64,000 bases of DNA. Origin: JAJZQZ01 sp963790415. Lineage in GTDB: Bacteria; Actinomycetota; Thermoleophilia; RBG-16-64-13. Shown in pieces: positions 32,785 through 41,722 of this stretch (the first letter of the stretch is position 1; each line of letters begins with the position of its first letter). Position numbers and translations under genes: made by a program. Location of the stretch: NCBI GenBank assembly GCA_963790415.1, contig CAWBOK010000003.1, positions 248,001-312,000 of the forward strand, given 5' to 3'. Below the pieces are notes generated by a model, which worked only from the letters and a program-made list of their open reading frames with translations, was not told where the DNA came from and did not search any database.

Positions 32785-33534
32785 TCAGTCACCGGCGCCT
32801 TCCCAGCTGTCCTCGTACTTGTCGGCGTAGCCGCGACGGGTGACCAGACGGCCGCCCAGCACCTCGGTGCGGCTGGAACCGACGAGTACCGTGCACCACA
32901 TGTCCACCGGCTCGCCCGTCAGGGCGCCCAGAGTGGTGAGGTGCACTTCCTCTCCGTCACGGTAGGCGTTCTTCACCCAGCCGACCGGCGTGTCCGCCGA
33001 GCGCTCGGCCAGGAACAGCCCCACCACTTCCTCGAACAGGGGCCGCCGCCGCCGGGACGATGGATTGTAGAGACAGGTGACCAGATCGGCGGCGGCCACC
33101 GCCCGCACCCGCCGCAACACTTCTTCCCGGGGCGTCAGCAGATCGCTCAGGCTGAGCACCGCGAAGTCGTTCATGAGAGGCGCCCCAAGCCGCGCCGCCG
33201 CGGCTTGGCAGGCGGTGATGCCCGGGGCCACTTCCACGTCGGCGGTGGGGTCGAGTTCCATCAGTAAGCCGGCCATGCCGTAGACGCCCGCGTCACCGCT
33301 CGACACCACCACCACGCGCCTGCCCTCCCGGTGCAGAGCGAGCGCGTGGCGACAGCGCTCCACCTCCTGGCGCATCCCCGATGACTCTACCTGGACTCCT
33401 GAGGCCAGCATGTCAGCGATCAGTTCGATGTAGGGAGCGTATCCCACGATCACGTCCGCCTGCCCCAACAAAGCCACCGCCTCGGCGGTCAGGAGTTCCT
33501 GAGCCCCCGGCCCGATTCCTACCGCTGCGATCAC
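32785..33534 (-). CDS. cobJ: precorrin-3B C17-methyltransferase
   Basis: The protein has 249 residues from GTG 33534, overlapping the cbiG stop. The much longer open frame upstream is a mix of shadow and cbiG. IAAVGIGPGAQELLTAEA is the SAM-binding start of corrin methyltransferases. VVVVSSGDAGVYGMAGL, VEVAPGITACQAAAARLGAPLMNDFAVLSLSDLLTP and DLVTCLYNPSSRRR are specific for CobJ/CbiH, which contracts the ring while methylating C17. Confidence 0.93.
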   Translation of the reverse strand: MIAAVGIGPGAQELLTAEAVALLGQADVIVGYAPYIELIADMLASGVQVESSGMRQEVERCRHALALHREGRRVVVVSSGDAGVYGMAGLLMELDPTADVEVAPGITACQAAAARLGAPLMNDFAVLSLSDLLTPREEVLRRVRAVAAADLVTCLYNPSSRRRRPLFEEVVGLFLAERSADTPVGWVKNAYRDGEEVHLTTLGALTGEPVDMWCTVLVGSSRTEVLGGRLVTRRGYADKYEDSWEGAGD

Positions 33535-34713
33535 TCGACCCACCTCGTTTCTTCCTCTCGGACCATGATTCCCCCTTCGGCCTGGGCCAGGGCCACGGTG
33601 ACCCCGCCGCCGGCCTGCTTGGGGAGGATCAGCGTCGCCCCCTCGCCCGCCGCCCATAAGGCCGCGGGCTCGGCCGCTCCGCCCACGCCGAGGTTCTGAC
33701 GCACCCACGGGTTCTCTACCAGCACGTGAGCCGCCATGGCCGCCTCGACATCGTCGTCGGAGGCGAACACCAACGGCACCTCGAGTTCCTCGGCCGCGGC
33801 GAAGACGCCGGGCTCGTTCTGCTTGGCGCGCACCGAGGCGAGCAGCGCGCAGCGCCGCCGGATGCAGACCGGCCTCAGTGAGTGCGGCCCTGACCGCCGC
33901 CGCCACCGTTTCGCCCGGCGTTCCGCGCGTGCAGCCCACTCCGGCTACCACCCAACGCGGCACAAGGCGCAGCGCTCCGACCGGGACGCCGGTCAGTCCG
34001 CGGGGGTCGCGGCCGGTGACCACCACCGCGGCCGCCCCCGGCGCAGCCATCGCGGCAGGATCGCCGACGGGCCGGGCCTGATAGCCCGCCAGCCCTCCCA
34101 AGAACGCCGCCGCCCCACCCATCTCGGCGGGGTCGAACCACAGCTCGACGCCGCCACCGTTCACCAATGCCGCCGACGTCGCCAGCAGCGCCCCCGGATT
34201 GGCCACATGGGCCTGCAGGGCGCGGGCGAGCAGATCGGGTCCCAGTAACCCCTGCACGTCGGAAGACGTGGTAAGCACGGCCTGGGCCCCCAACTCGCGG
34301 GCCAGAAGACGCGCCAGGGCGTTGCCTCCGCCCACATGCCCGGCCAACAGGGGGATGACGAACCGGCCGGCCTCGTCCAGGCAGAGCACAGCCGGGTCCA
34401 CCAACTTTCCCCGCAACGCCGGGGCCAGCGACCGGATCACGACGCCGCTCGCCATGACGCACACCAGGGCGGCGCACTCACCGAAGGCTTCCCGCAGGGC
34501 CGGACCCACGCGGGCGAAGCTCCGCACCGGCGACGGTCCGCCCGGTTGCGCGACGGCAAGTGCTTCCGGCAGCCACACGGTCGCTCCGAGCACCGCCGCC
34601 ACCCGGCCGGCCACGATCGCGCCCCCCTCGGTGAGGGCGAACACCGCCACGGCCTTGCGGTCGGCGGTGCCGGGCGTGGCCTGATCGACAGTGGCGTCGC
34701 CGACCCCGCCCAA
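33531..34713 (-). pseudogene. cbiG: cobalt-precorrin-5A hydrolase CbiG (one frameshift)
   Basis: The first frame, from about 34713 or from GTG 34650, reads VAVFALTEGGAIVAGRVA, VCVMASGVVIRSLAPAL and VIPLLAGHVGGGNALARLLA, the CbiG N-terminal domain. It then runs to VAAAVRAALTEAGLHPAALR. At about 33835-33850 an extra base shifts the frame. The next frame continues in register with SVRAKQNEPGVFAAAEELEVPLVF and LPKQAGGGVTVALAQ to the TGA at 33531. The enzyme opens the delta-lactone of cobalt-precorrin-5A. All expected motifs remain, so a base-calling error is plausible. The exact start is uncertain. Confidence 0.75.
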
Positions 34714-34733
34714 GATGTCCGCGCCGCTGGGCG

Positions 34734-35537
34734 TCAGGCCTCCCCGCCCACCGTTCCCGCGCGGTAACCGTGGGAGAAGGTGGGGTCGTAGAGAAGCGAG
34801 CGGTCGCCGGTGCGGGCGAGCACGTCGCCCACGATGATCATGGCCGTCTTGCCGATGCCTTCCTCGCTCACCTGCCCGGCGATATCGGCCAGGGTGCCGC
34901 GCACCACGCGCTGCTCGGGCCAGGTGGCGTTGGCCACCACGGCCACCGTCGTCTCGGGGGGATAGTGGCGGGTCAGGTCGGCCACCACCTCGCCGATCTG
35001 ACCCACGCTCAAGAAGATGCACATCGTGGCCCGGTGCGACGCGAGTGACGCCAGGTCCTGGCCGTCGGGCACCGGGGTGCGTCCCGCCCGGCGGGTGAGG
35101 ATGACCGTCTGCGAGATGCCCGGCATGGTGAGTTCCGCCTGCAGCACGGCCGCGCTCGCCGCGAAGGAACTCACGCCCGGGACGACCTCATAGGCGATGT
35201 CCAGGGCGTCCAGCTCGATCATCTGCTCGGCGATGGCCCCGTAGATAGACGGATCGCCCGTGTGCAGGCGCACGACGCGCCGGCCGGCCCGGTGGGCGGC
35301 GGCCAACGTCGTGATGATCGCAGGTAGATCCATGGCCGCGGAATCGTGGATCTCGGTGCCGGGGCGACAGTGGCCAAGCAAGTCAGGATGCACCAGCGAG
35401 CCCGCCCAGACGACGACGTCGGCTTCGGCGAGGGCACGCGCGCCTCGTAACGTGATCAGTTCAGGATCGCCGGGACCGGCGCCCACGAAGAGCACCGGGC
35501 AGCTACGGATCGATACACCCGAATCAGGGTCGGTCAT
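34734..35537 (-). CDS. cobM: precorrin-4 C11-methyltransferase
   Basis: The protein has 267 residues. VLFVGAGPGDPELITLRGARAL is the corrin methyltransferase start. VVWAGSLVHPDLL, VRLHTGDPSIYGAIAEQM and VVPGVSSFAASAAVLQAELT, followed by QTVILTRRAGRTPVP, identify the CobM/CbiF branch. It methylates C11 of (cobalt-)precorrin-4. It overlaps the cobI stop by four bases (ATGA). Confidence 0.94.
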   Translation of the reverse strand: MTDPDSGVSIRSCPVLFVGAGPGDPELITLRGARALAEADVVVWAGSLVHPDLLGHCRPGTEIHDSAAMDLPAIITTLAAAHRAGRRVVRLHTGDPSIYGAIAEQMIELDALDIAYEVVPGVSSFAASAAVLQAELTMPGISQTVILTRRAGRTPVPDGQDLASLASHRATMCIFLSVGQIGEVVADLTRHYPPETTVAVVANATWPEQRVVRGTLADIAGQVSEEGIGKTAMIIVGDVLARTGDRSLLYDPTFSHGYRAGTVGGEA

Positions 35538-36253
35538 GGCTGTGTCACGTCCCTTCCGGGGGCAAGGATGGTCACGATGGAGAAATAGGGGAGGGCGGCG
35601 AGTTCGGCGGCCGACTCCGGTGTGTAGATACGCTCCGTGGGAAGCGTCACGTCCTGGGTCACTCGGGCCCGCGCGATGGCACCGGTCTGCTCGAGCAGAG
35701 CCACGGCTTCGGCGTTGAGGCGCGACGGCTTCATGATCACGACGGTGCCGCCCAGGGCCAGGGCGCCGCGCAGCAGGTCGATGTCGCCTCCGTCGGGCAC
35801 GATCACCAAAGGCTCCCGGCCTTCCACCAGCGGCTCGCGCAGCGCCGAAGCCGCCGCTACCGGCGATATGACCCCGGGTATGACGTCCACCCGCCCGGCG
35901 TAGCGGGCCAGCAGATAGCCGAAACTGCCATAGAGCAGGGTGTCGCCCAGACAGAGGTACGCCACGTCACGCCCCGCGGCGGTCTCCGCGGCGATGGCGG
36001 CCACACCCGCGTCCCAGGCGGCCTCCAGCGTGGGCCGGTGTGACGTCATGGGCATGGCGAGCGGCAGTTCGACCACACCTGGGGGCACGTACGGACGGGC
36101 GATCTGAAAGGCGCGGCCGGGGTCCCCGGTGGCGTCCACCGGATAGGCCACCACCGGTGCCACACGCAGGATCTCGGCCGCTCGGACGGTCACCAGCCCG
36201 GGGTCTCCCGGGCCCAGACCGACGGCGTAGAGGGTGCCTGCAGTCGTGGCCAT
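35534..36253 (-). CDS. cobI: precorrin-2 C20-methyltransferase
   Basis: The protein has 239 residues from ATG 36253, which shares one base with the cbiET stop. LYAVGLGPGDPGLVTVRAAEIL starts the SAM domain. VAYPVDATGDPGRAFQIA, VAYLCLGDTLLYGSFGYLL and VDVIPGVISPVAAASAL match CobI/CbiL. It methylates C20 at the entrance of the pathway. Confidence 0.93.
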   Translation of the reverse strand: MATTAGTLYAVGLGPGDPGLVTVRAAEILRVAPVVAYPVDATGDPGRAFQIARPYVPPGVVELPLAMPMTSHRPTLEAAWDAGVAAIAAETAAGRDVAYLCLGDTLLYGSFGYLLARYAGRVDVIPGVISPVAAASALREPLVEGREPLVIVPDGGDIDLLRGALALGGTVVIMKPSRLNAEAVALLEQTGAIARARVTQDVTLPTERIYTPESAAELAALPYFSIVTILAPGRDVTQP

Positions 36254-37614
36254 TACGCTTCCTCCTTGTCGGCCCACAGCAGGGTGATCGGATTCATGCC
36301 CCTCATGATGCCCGCCCGATCGAGGCGGGCCGAGGAGAGTTGGAGCGCGTCGAAGCCGGTCCACGGCGGCGCGGACAGCACGCAGGAGGCCGTTCCCATA
36401 GTGTCTAGCGTGACCGCGGTTACGACCACCCTCCCACCCGGCGCGAGCACCTGCTCCACCGTCGTCAACACACCCTCCAAATGTCCACCCGAGCCTCCGA
36501 TCACGACCAAGTCGGGTGCCTGGTCGTCGCCGTCCGGCGCCGGTGGGACGACAGTCGACACCGACGGGGCCTCGGCAGACGCGGCGCCTCCTGGGCCCGG
36601 CAGGACCTGGGGGGCCTCTCCCTGCACCACCTCCACCCGAGCGCCGAACTTGGCGGCGTTGGCGCGAATGGTGGCGCACGCCTCGGGATCGCGCTCGAAC
36701 GCCACCACCCGGGCGAGCGGAGATTGCATCGCGAACTCGACGGCGAAACCGCCACTGCCGGCGCCGACGTCCCAGATGACGCGGCGGTCGGCGGGTCGGC
36801 CGACCGCCGCCAGCACGGCGCGCACCTCCCACCGGGACAGCGGCACCTTGCCCATCCTCTCGAAGGCCTCGTCCGGCACCCCGGGCGCCCGGAGGGCCGC
36901 CCGGCGGGCGCCTGCAGGCGACGGCGCTTTTGTCGCTCGCGGAGCCGCCGCGCCGGCGGCCGAACCGCGCAGGTGCGGAGTCCAGCCCCGCGCGTCAAGC
37001 CAAGAATCCGGGAACACCGCCAGCACCGCCGGCGAGCCGAACTCCCCGGCCGCGGTCTCCGCCAACGAACCCACCGTCACGGTCTCGCCGGGCCACCCCA
37101 GCCGCACACCCACGGCCGCCCGACCCACGAAGCCACGTTCGATCAGGTGCGCCGCGACGGCAGACGGCGTGTTCTCGCCGCCGCAGAGGACCGCACAGGG
37201 TCGGTCCGGCGATGCGTTCACGTCCAGCGCACGTCCGTGCACCGAGAGATGGGTGAACTCCTGCCACGCCACGCCGACGCGGGCGGCGAGCAGTTGCACC
37301 GAGGCCACGCCCGGCTCCACGACGGCCTCCCCGGGGAAGGCCCTCTCCAAAGCGGCCAGCATGCTGAAGTAACCGGGGTCACCCGAAGTGAGCACGCAGA
37401 CGTCGCGCCCCGCATCGAGATGGCGACCGATCTCAGCGATCACCGCGTCAAGCGGACCGGCGATGCGCACCCGCATACCCCAGGCCGGTGACGCGGCCAG
37501 GGCCGCGTCACCGCCCACGAAGACCTCGCACGAACACATCAGGTCGAGCGCTCGGGGGGTGAGGTATCCCGCTCCGGGGCCGGTGCCCACTACCAACAGC
37601 CGCCCGCGACTCAT
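36253..37614 (-). CDS. cobL: precorrin-6Y C5,15-methyltransferase (decarboxylating), CbiE-CbiT fusion
   Basis: The protein has 453 residues from ATG 37614, overlapping the cbiD stop. Residues 1 to about 210 are CbiE: LLVVGTGPGAGYLTPRALDL, CVLTSGDPGYFSMLAAL and VAVRLGWPGE-type motifs. After an Ala/Pro linker (about 215-245) the CbiT part follows: PDEAFERMGKVPLSRWEVRA and VIWDVGAGSGGFAVEFA, the SAM loop. The fused form corresponds to CobL. It methylates C5 and C15 and removes the acetate carboxyl of ring C. Confidence 0.93.
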   Translation of the reverse strand: MSRGRLLVVGTGPGAGYLTPRALDLMCSCEVFVGGDAALAASPAWGMRVRIAGPLDAVIAEIGRHLDAGRDVCVLTSGDPGYFSMLAALERAFPGEAVVEPGVASVQLLAARVGVAWQEFTHLSVHGRALDVNASPDRPCAVLCGGENTPSAVAAHLIERGFVGRAAVGVRLGWPGETVTVGSLAETAAGEFGSPAVLAVFPDSWLDARGWTPHLRGSAAGAAAPRATKAPSPAGARRAALRAPGVPDEAFERMGKVPLSRWEVRAVLAAVGRPADRRVIWDVGAGSGGFAVEFAMQSPLARVVAFERDPEACATIRANAAKFGARVEVVQGEAPQVLPGPGGAASAEAPSVSTVVPPAPDGDDQAPDLVVIGGSGGHLEGVLTTVEQVLAPGGRVVVTAVTLDTMGTASCVLSAPPWTGFDALQLSSARLDRAGIMRGMNPITLLWADKEEA

Positions 37615-38684
37615 GAGGACGCCCCGAGCACGACGCCGTCCCGGTCGAGCAGCACCACGTCCACCGGCAACCCGTAGCGCTCCTGACAGGCCCGGGCGGC
37701 CGCGCCGGCGACCTCGCCGAGCACGTCGCGCCTGCCAAGTTCCAAAAGACGGGCGGCGGCCAGGTCGGCGGTGGTCATGCCCAGGATGGCGCGGATCTCG
37801 TCGGCGGGCACGCCGCCGGCACCGGCGTAGGCGGCGATCGTGACCAGACGGGCGTCGGCCACGCGGGAGTGGGTGTCGAAGATGCCTGCTGCCAGCTTGA
37901 CCAGTTTGCCCACGTGACCGCGCAGAGTCACGCGGCGGAACTCCCGCTCGGCCGCCCGCTCCAGCATCCAACCGAGCTCATTCGCGGTCTCGACCACGTC
38001 GCGCTCGTCCACTCCCACCTCGCACGCCAGACGCCGGCCTTTCGACCCCAGAACGAAGACCAGGTCGGTCCGCCCCTGCGCCTTCGCCACATCCAGCTGC
38101 GGAACAAGCGAGTCGCGCATCGCTTCCACCGACCAGGGCTCCACGCGCCCGGTCGTGCCCAGGATACTGATTCCTCCCACGATGCCCAGTCGCGGGTTGA
38201 GAGTCTTCTTCGCCAAGATCTCGCCCCCCGGAGCCGAGATGGTCACCGAGGCCCCGCCCGGGCGCAGTCGCAGAAGTTCCCCCAGGATCGCCTCTCGAGG
38301 CACCGGGTTTATGGCCGGGCCGCCGGGCGCGATGGGCAGCCCCGGCAACGTGACCGTGCCGACTCCCACTCCGCCGCGCACGGCGAAGAAGCCCGAGGTG
38401 TCGTCCACGTGGGCGCCGATGGCCAGGCCGTGGGTGACGTCGGGATCGTCGCCGGCGTCTTTGACCACCCAGGCCGTGCCGCCCTCGTCGACGCGATAGG
38501 GGAACACCGCCTGCTCACCTCCGGGAAGATCGATCTCGATCACGCCTTCCCGCGGCACCGTGGTGACGATGCCGACGGCCGCCGCGCTCGCGGCCGCCTC
38601 GGTCCGAGCCGTCCACACCGCCGCCGCCGCCGTTGCCGCCTGGGCGCAAGCGCCAGTGGTGTATCCCCGCCGCAGGTCGCTCAT
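37611..38684 (-). CDS. cbiD: cobalt-precorrin-5B C1-methyltransferase
   Basis: The protein has 357 residues from ATG 38684, overlapping the cbiO stop. LRRGYTTGACAQAATAAAA is the CbiD hallmark at the N terminus. Other matches are INPVPREAIL, NPRLGIVGGISILGTTGRVEPWS and VTLRGHVGKLVKLAAGIFDTHS. CbiD is specific to the anaerobic, cobalt-early route, which fits the rest of the operon. Confidence 0.95.
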   Translation of the reverse strand: MSDLRRGYTTGACAQAATAAAAVWTARTEAAASAAAVGIVTTVPREGVIEIDLPGGEQAVFPYRVDEGGTAWVVKDAGDDPDVTHGLAIGAHVDDTSGFFAVRGGVGVGTVTLPGLPIAPGGPAINPVPREAILGELLRLRPGGASVTISAPGGEILAKKTLNPRLGIVGGISILGTTGRVEPWSVEAMRDSLVPQLDVAKAQGRTDLVFVLGSKGRRLACEVGVDERDVVETANELGWMLERAAEREFRRVTLRGHVGKLVKLAAGIFDTHSRVADARLVTIAAYAGAGGVPADEIRAILGMTTADLAAARLLELGRRDVLGEVAGAAARACQERYGLPVDVVLLDRDGVVLGASS

Positions 38685-39592
38685 CCCGCCGACCCCCCGG
38701 CCACGCCGCGCAGAAGGATCGGGACCAGGTCTAGCTGACCCCGCTCCACCATCCGCACCAGCTCTTTTCGGGCCTGACCCACGGTGAGGGGTCGGGTCGC
38801 CTCGGTGCTGAAGATGTCGAACAGGTAGGAGATGCGCGGCATGCGCAGGTCGCAACTCTCCAGGTGAGTGCCGATGGCGAAGACCTCCTCCAGTTTCCCC
38901 TCCGCCGCCACGGTGCCCGCACGCAGCAGGACGATACGATGAGCGTACAACGGGATGAGGTCGACGTCATGGGTGGCCATGACGATCGTCAGCCCCTGCT
39001 GGTTGAGCGACTTGAGCAGGCGCATGAGTCCCGCCTCGGCCATGGGGTCCAAGCTGGCGGTGGGTTCGTCCAGCACCAGCACCCGCGGGCCCATGGCCAG
39101 CACGCCGGCGAGTGCCACTCGCTTCTTCTGCCCGTAGCTCAGCGCGTGGATCGGCCGGCCCAGCAACTCGCTCACGCCGCAGATGTCGGCGGACCACAGC
39201 ACCCGCCGCTCCACCTCGGCCGCCTCGAGACCCAGATTCTCCGGCCCGTAGGCGATGTCGCCCGACACGGTGGGGCAGAAGAGTTGATCGTTCGGATCCT
39301 GGAAGAGGTAGCCGACGGTGGCCGCCACCTGGTTGAACGTGTCGGACGAGACCACCACATCGTCGACCCTGACCTCCCCTGTAGAGGAGTGCAGCAGACC
39401 AACGATCAGCTTAAGAAGGGTTGATTTTCCCCCTCCGTTGGCGCCCATGATGGCGGTGAACTCGCCCGACTCCACGTGTACGTCGACGCCGTCGAGTGCC
39501 GTCACTCCGCCTTGGTACGCGTACCGCACCTTCTCCAAGGAGAGCGAAGCCCCATCGATCCGCCGCTCGCCCCACGGGCTCCAGGAACTCAC
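38681..39592 (-). CDS. cbiO: cobalt ECF transporter ATPase
   Basis: The protein has 303 residues from the GTG at 39592, overlapping the stop of the membrane fusion gene (GTGA). Walker A is GANGGGKSTLLKL, the Q-loop region FQDPNDQLFCPTV, signature LSYGQKKRVALAGVLA, Walker B VLVLDEPTASLDP and the switch His in MATHDVDLIP. It energises cobalt uptake with the CbiMNQ fusion protein. A C-terminal extension of about 60 residues follows the core. Confidence 0.94.
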   Translation of the reverse strand: MSSWSPWGERRIDGASLSLEKVRYAYQGGVTALDGVDVHVESGEFTAIMGANGGGKSTLLKLIVGLLHSSTGEVRVDDVVVSSDTFNQVAATVGYLFQDPNDQLFCPTVSGDIAYGPENLGLEAAEVERRVLWSADICGVSELLGRPIHALSYGQKKRVALAGVLAMGPRVLVLDEPTASLDPMAEAGLMRLLKSLNQQGLTIVMATHDVDLIPLYAHRIVLLRAGTVAAEGKLEEVFAIGTHLESCDLRMPRISYLFDIFSTEATRPLTVGQARKELVRMVERGQLDLVPILLRGVAGGSAG

Positions 39593-41676
39593 GAGCCCCC
39601 CCGCAGACGTTGCGCGTCGTACACGCGCTGAGACCGGTCGAACGAACGGATCAGAAGATTCGCCCCCAGGCGACTGAACCCGCCCATGGCCCGCGACCAC
39701 GACATCCCAGGCCCGCGCAGGCGCTGTGCCTGGCGCATCCGTCCGGCTTCCTCCACGAACAGGAACAGATACCGATACATCAGCATGCCGATCTCCACCA
39801 GGAGTGCGGGCACCCGATACCACCGCAGCGCCGAGAGCAGGGCGGGCAAGGGCGTGGTCAGCCCGAGGGTCAGCATCAGCATCACCCCGGCCAACACGAC
39901 CAGGCCCATCTCAGCGCCCGCGGCCGCGCCCTCCACCGTGAAGCTCACCGTGGCCAACCCGGGCAGGTGCATGCTCACGATGCCTCTGCCCGGGATGGTG
40001 AACCCGCGCAGCAGTACCAGCATCGCGGCGACGATCATGGCGGGCACCAGCCGTATCAAGAGCGCGGACAGGCGCACTCGCTGCCAAGCCAGGAGGACTA
40101 CGGAAGCAGTGACGAACAGCAGCAGCGACACCGCCCACCCGGCCAGCAGGTTCACCACCAGCAGCACGGCGACAACAGCCAGCTTGAGTCGGGCGTCGAC
40201 CCGCTGCAGTCCGTGGGGCTGCCAGGTGAGGCGGTCTTGGGTGCGCACGTCATGCATGTGGAAGTGGGGCAGCCGCAGGCGCACGCGCCGAGTAGTCCGT
40301 CCCCGCACCCTCCAACCGGCGAGCATCCCCACCGCCAGACCCGCGATCATGAAGACGAAGAGCGTGACGTCGCCCCCCCGCGAGCTGAGCACCTTCTGAT
40401 GGGAGGGGTGGGCCACCACGCCGAAGGCCGCGGATACGTCGGCACCCGAGACCGGACCCACCGCGACACCCGGGGCGACCCAGGCCCAAAGCCCAAGGAC
40501 GAGGAGCACCCCCGCTATCGCACCCGTGACGACACGCCGCCCGCGCCGCCGGGAATCCGGGGCGTCGCCGACCTCGGCCGACGCGTCGCTGGGCACGATA
40601 CCGCGCGGCCCGCCCACGCCGGGCGCCACCCCGCCGGTGCGGAACCCACGCACGATCCAACCCATCGCCCCCCCGGCCAGGAGCGCCCCGAAGAAGAAGA
40701 CGTAGAGCAGCAGATCGCCCACATCGGTGTTGATGAAGGGACTCCGGGCCGCACGGCCCTGTTCGGCCGCCACCCGCTCCATGATCCCCTCGTCGATACC
40801 GACCCAGTTGCCTGCCGACACGGCCACCGCCCACACGACCCCCCACACCGCCACGGCCGCGGCCACGGCCAGAGCCGCCAGGGCGACCAGCTTGGTGCGC
40901 GCCGCCGCCTCCCGCCACCACGAACGGGCGCGATGATGAAGCGGAGGCCGGCTCGCGCGCACCGTCGCTCCGGGCACATACAACCCACCGACTTCAGCCG
41001 TCGGACGGTGCGCACCGGGTGCGATCAGATGCAGACGCTCTGCCACGTCGGGACGTAGCTCTGCCAGCGAGCGCAGGATGCCTCCGGTGAGGACCCCCTC
41101 CAGTATCGCCAGCGGCAACTGGGTGGGCATGAAGGCGAGGAAGATCACGGCCGTGCGCTGAACCACCTGGTCGGCGGGGAAGAGACCCAGCGCCAGCTCC
41201 GTCGCCGTGGTCAGATACACGGCCAGATCGCCGACGAAACCCGCCGCGAACCCGGCCCAGAAGAGAGAACGGCCGCCGCGGCGCATCACCCAGAAGACCC
41301 CGAAGCCTACGAACGACCCGACCATGCCCTCCGAGACGATGTTCGCGCCCAACGTCGTCAGGCCCCCGTGAGCGAAGAAGAGCGCCTGGATGAGCAGCGA
41401 TATGGCCCCCAACAGGATGGAGGCCATCGGTCCCACCACGATGGCCGCCAAGGGAGTCCCCGCGGGGTGCGACACCGAGCCGGCCACCGGCACCGGGATG
41501 GGCATGAGGCTGATGGCGAACACCGCCGCTCCCATCAGGCCGACTAGGGAGGTGAACGACGGGTCCTCTTTCACCCGCTTGGTAACGTGGCGCAGGCCGA
41601 TCGTGGTCCCCACGGCGGCCGGAACCGCCCAGGCCAGCGCCCACTGGGCGGGAAGTATGCCCTCGGCTATATGCAC
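39589..41676 (-). CDS. cobalt ECF transporter fusion: CbiM, CbiN-like and CbiQ in one chain
   Basis: The protein has 695 residues. Residues 1 to about 225 are CbiM, starting MHIAEGILPAQWA; the N-terminal Met-His is part of the metal site. A CbiN-like piece follows at about 260-340 (GNWVGIDEGIMERVAAEQG, then LLLYVFFFGALLAGG). A further membrane segment with HPSHQKVLSSRGGD lies at about 380-440. From about 445 the chain is CbiQ (LPHFHMHDVRTQDRLTWQ, later MLMYRYLFLFVEEAGRMRQAQRLRG and DAQRLRGG). These are normally three separate proteins. No frame break was seen, so the fusion looks real. Confidence 0.88.
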   Translation of the reverse strand: MHIAEGILPAQWALAWAVPAAVGTTIGLRHVTKRVKEDPSFTSLVGLMGAAVFAISLMPIPVPVAGSVSHPAGTPLAAIVVGPMASILLGAISLLIQALFFAHGGLTTLGANIVSEGMVGSFVGFGVFWVMRRGGRSLFWAGFAAGFVGDLAVYLTTATELALGLFPADQVVQRTAVIFLAFMPTQLPLAILEGVLTGGILRSLAELRPDVAERLHLIAPGAHRPTAEVGGLYVPGATVRASRPPLHHRARSWWREAAARTKLVALAALAVAAAVAVWGVVWAVAVSAGNWVGIDEGIMERVAAEQGRAARSPFINTDVGDLLLYVFFFGALLAGGAMGWIVRGFRTGGVAPGVGGPRGIVPSDASAEVGDAPDSRRRGRRVVTGAIAGVLLVLGLWAWVAPGVAVGPVSGADVSAAFGVVAHPSHQKVLSSRGGDVTLFVFMIAGLAVGMLAGWRVRGRTTRRVRLRLPHFHMHDVRTQDRLTWQPHGLQRVDARLKLAVVAVLLVVNLLAGWAVSLLLFVTASVVLLAWQRVRLSALLIRLVPAMIVAAMLVLLRGFTIPGRGIVSMHLPGLATVSFTVEGAAAGAEMGLVVLAGVMLMLTLGLTTPLPALLSALRWYRVPALLVEIGMLMYRYLFLFVEEAGRMRQAQRLRGPGMSWSRAMGGFSRLGANLLIRSFDRSQRVYDAQRLRGGS

Positions 41677-41722
41677 GAGCGATCGGGCCCCACGCCCGAG
41701 GTACCTGTCGCTTGCGGCCGCA

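Noticed and set aside
39496..41058. 520-residue His/Pro-rich + strand frame
   Set aside because: It is antisense to the cobalt transporter fusion; the repeats of His and Pro only mirror Val/Gly/Ala codons of membrane helices.
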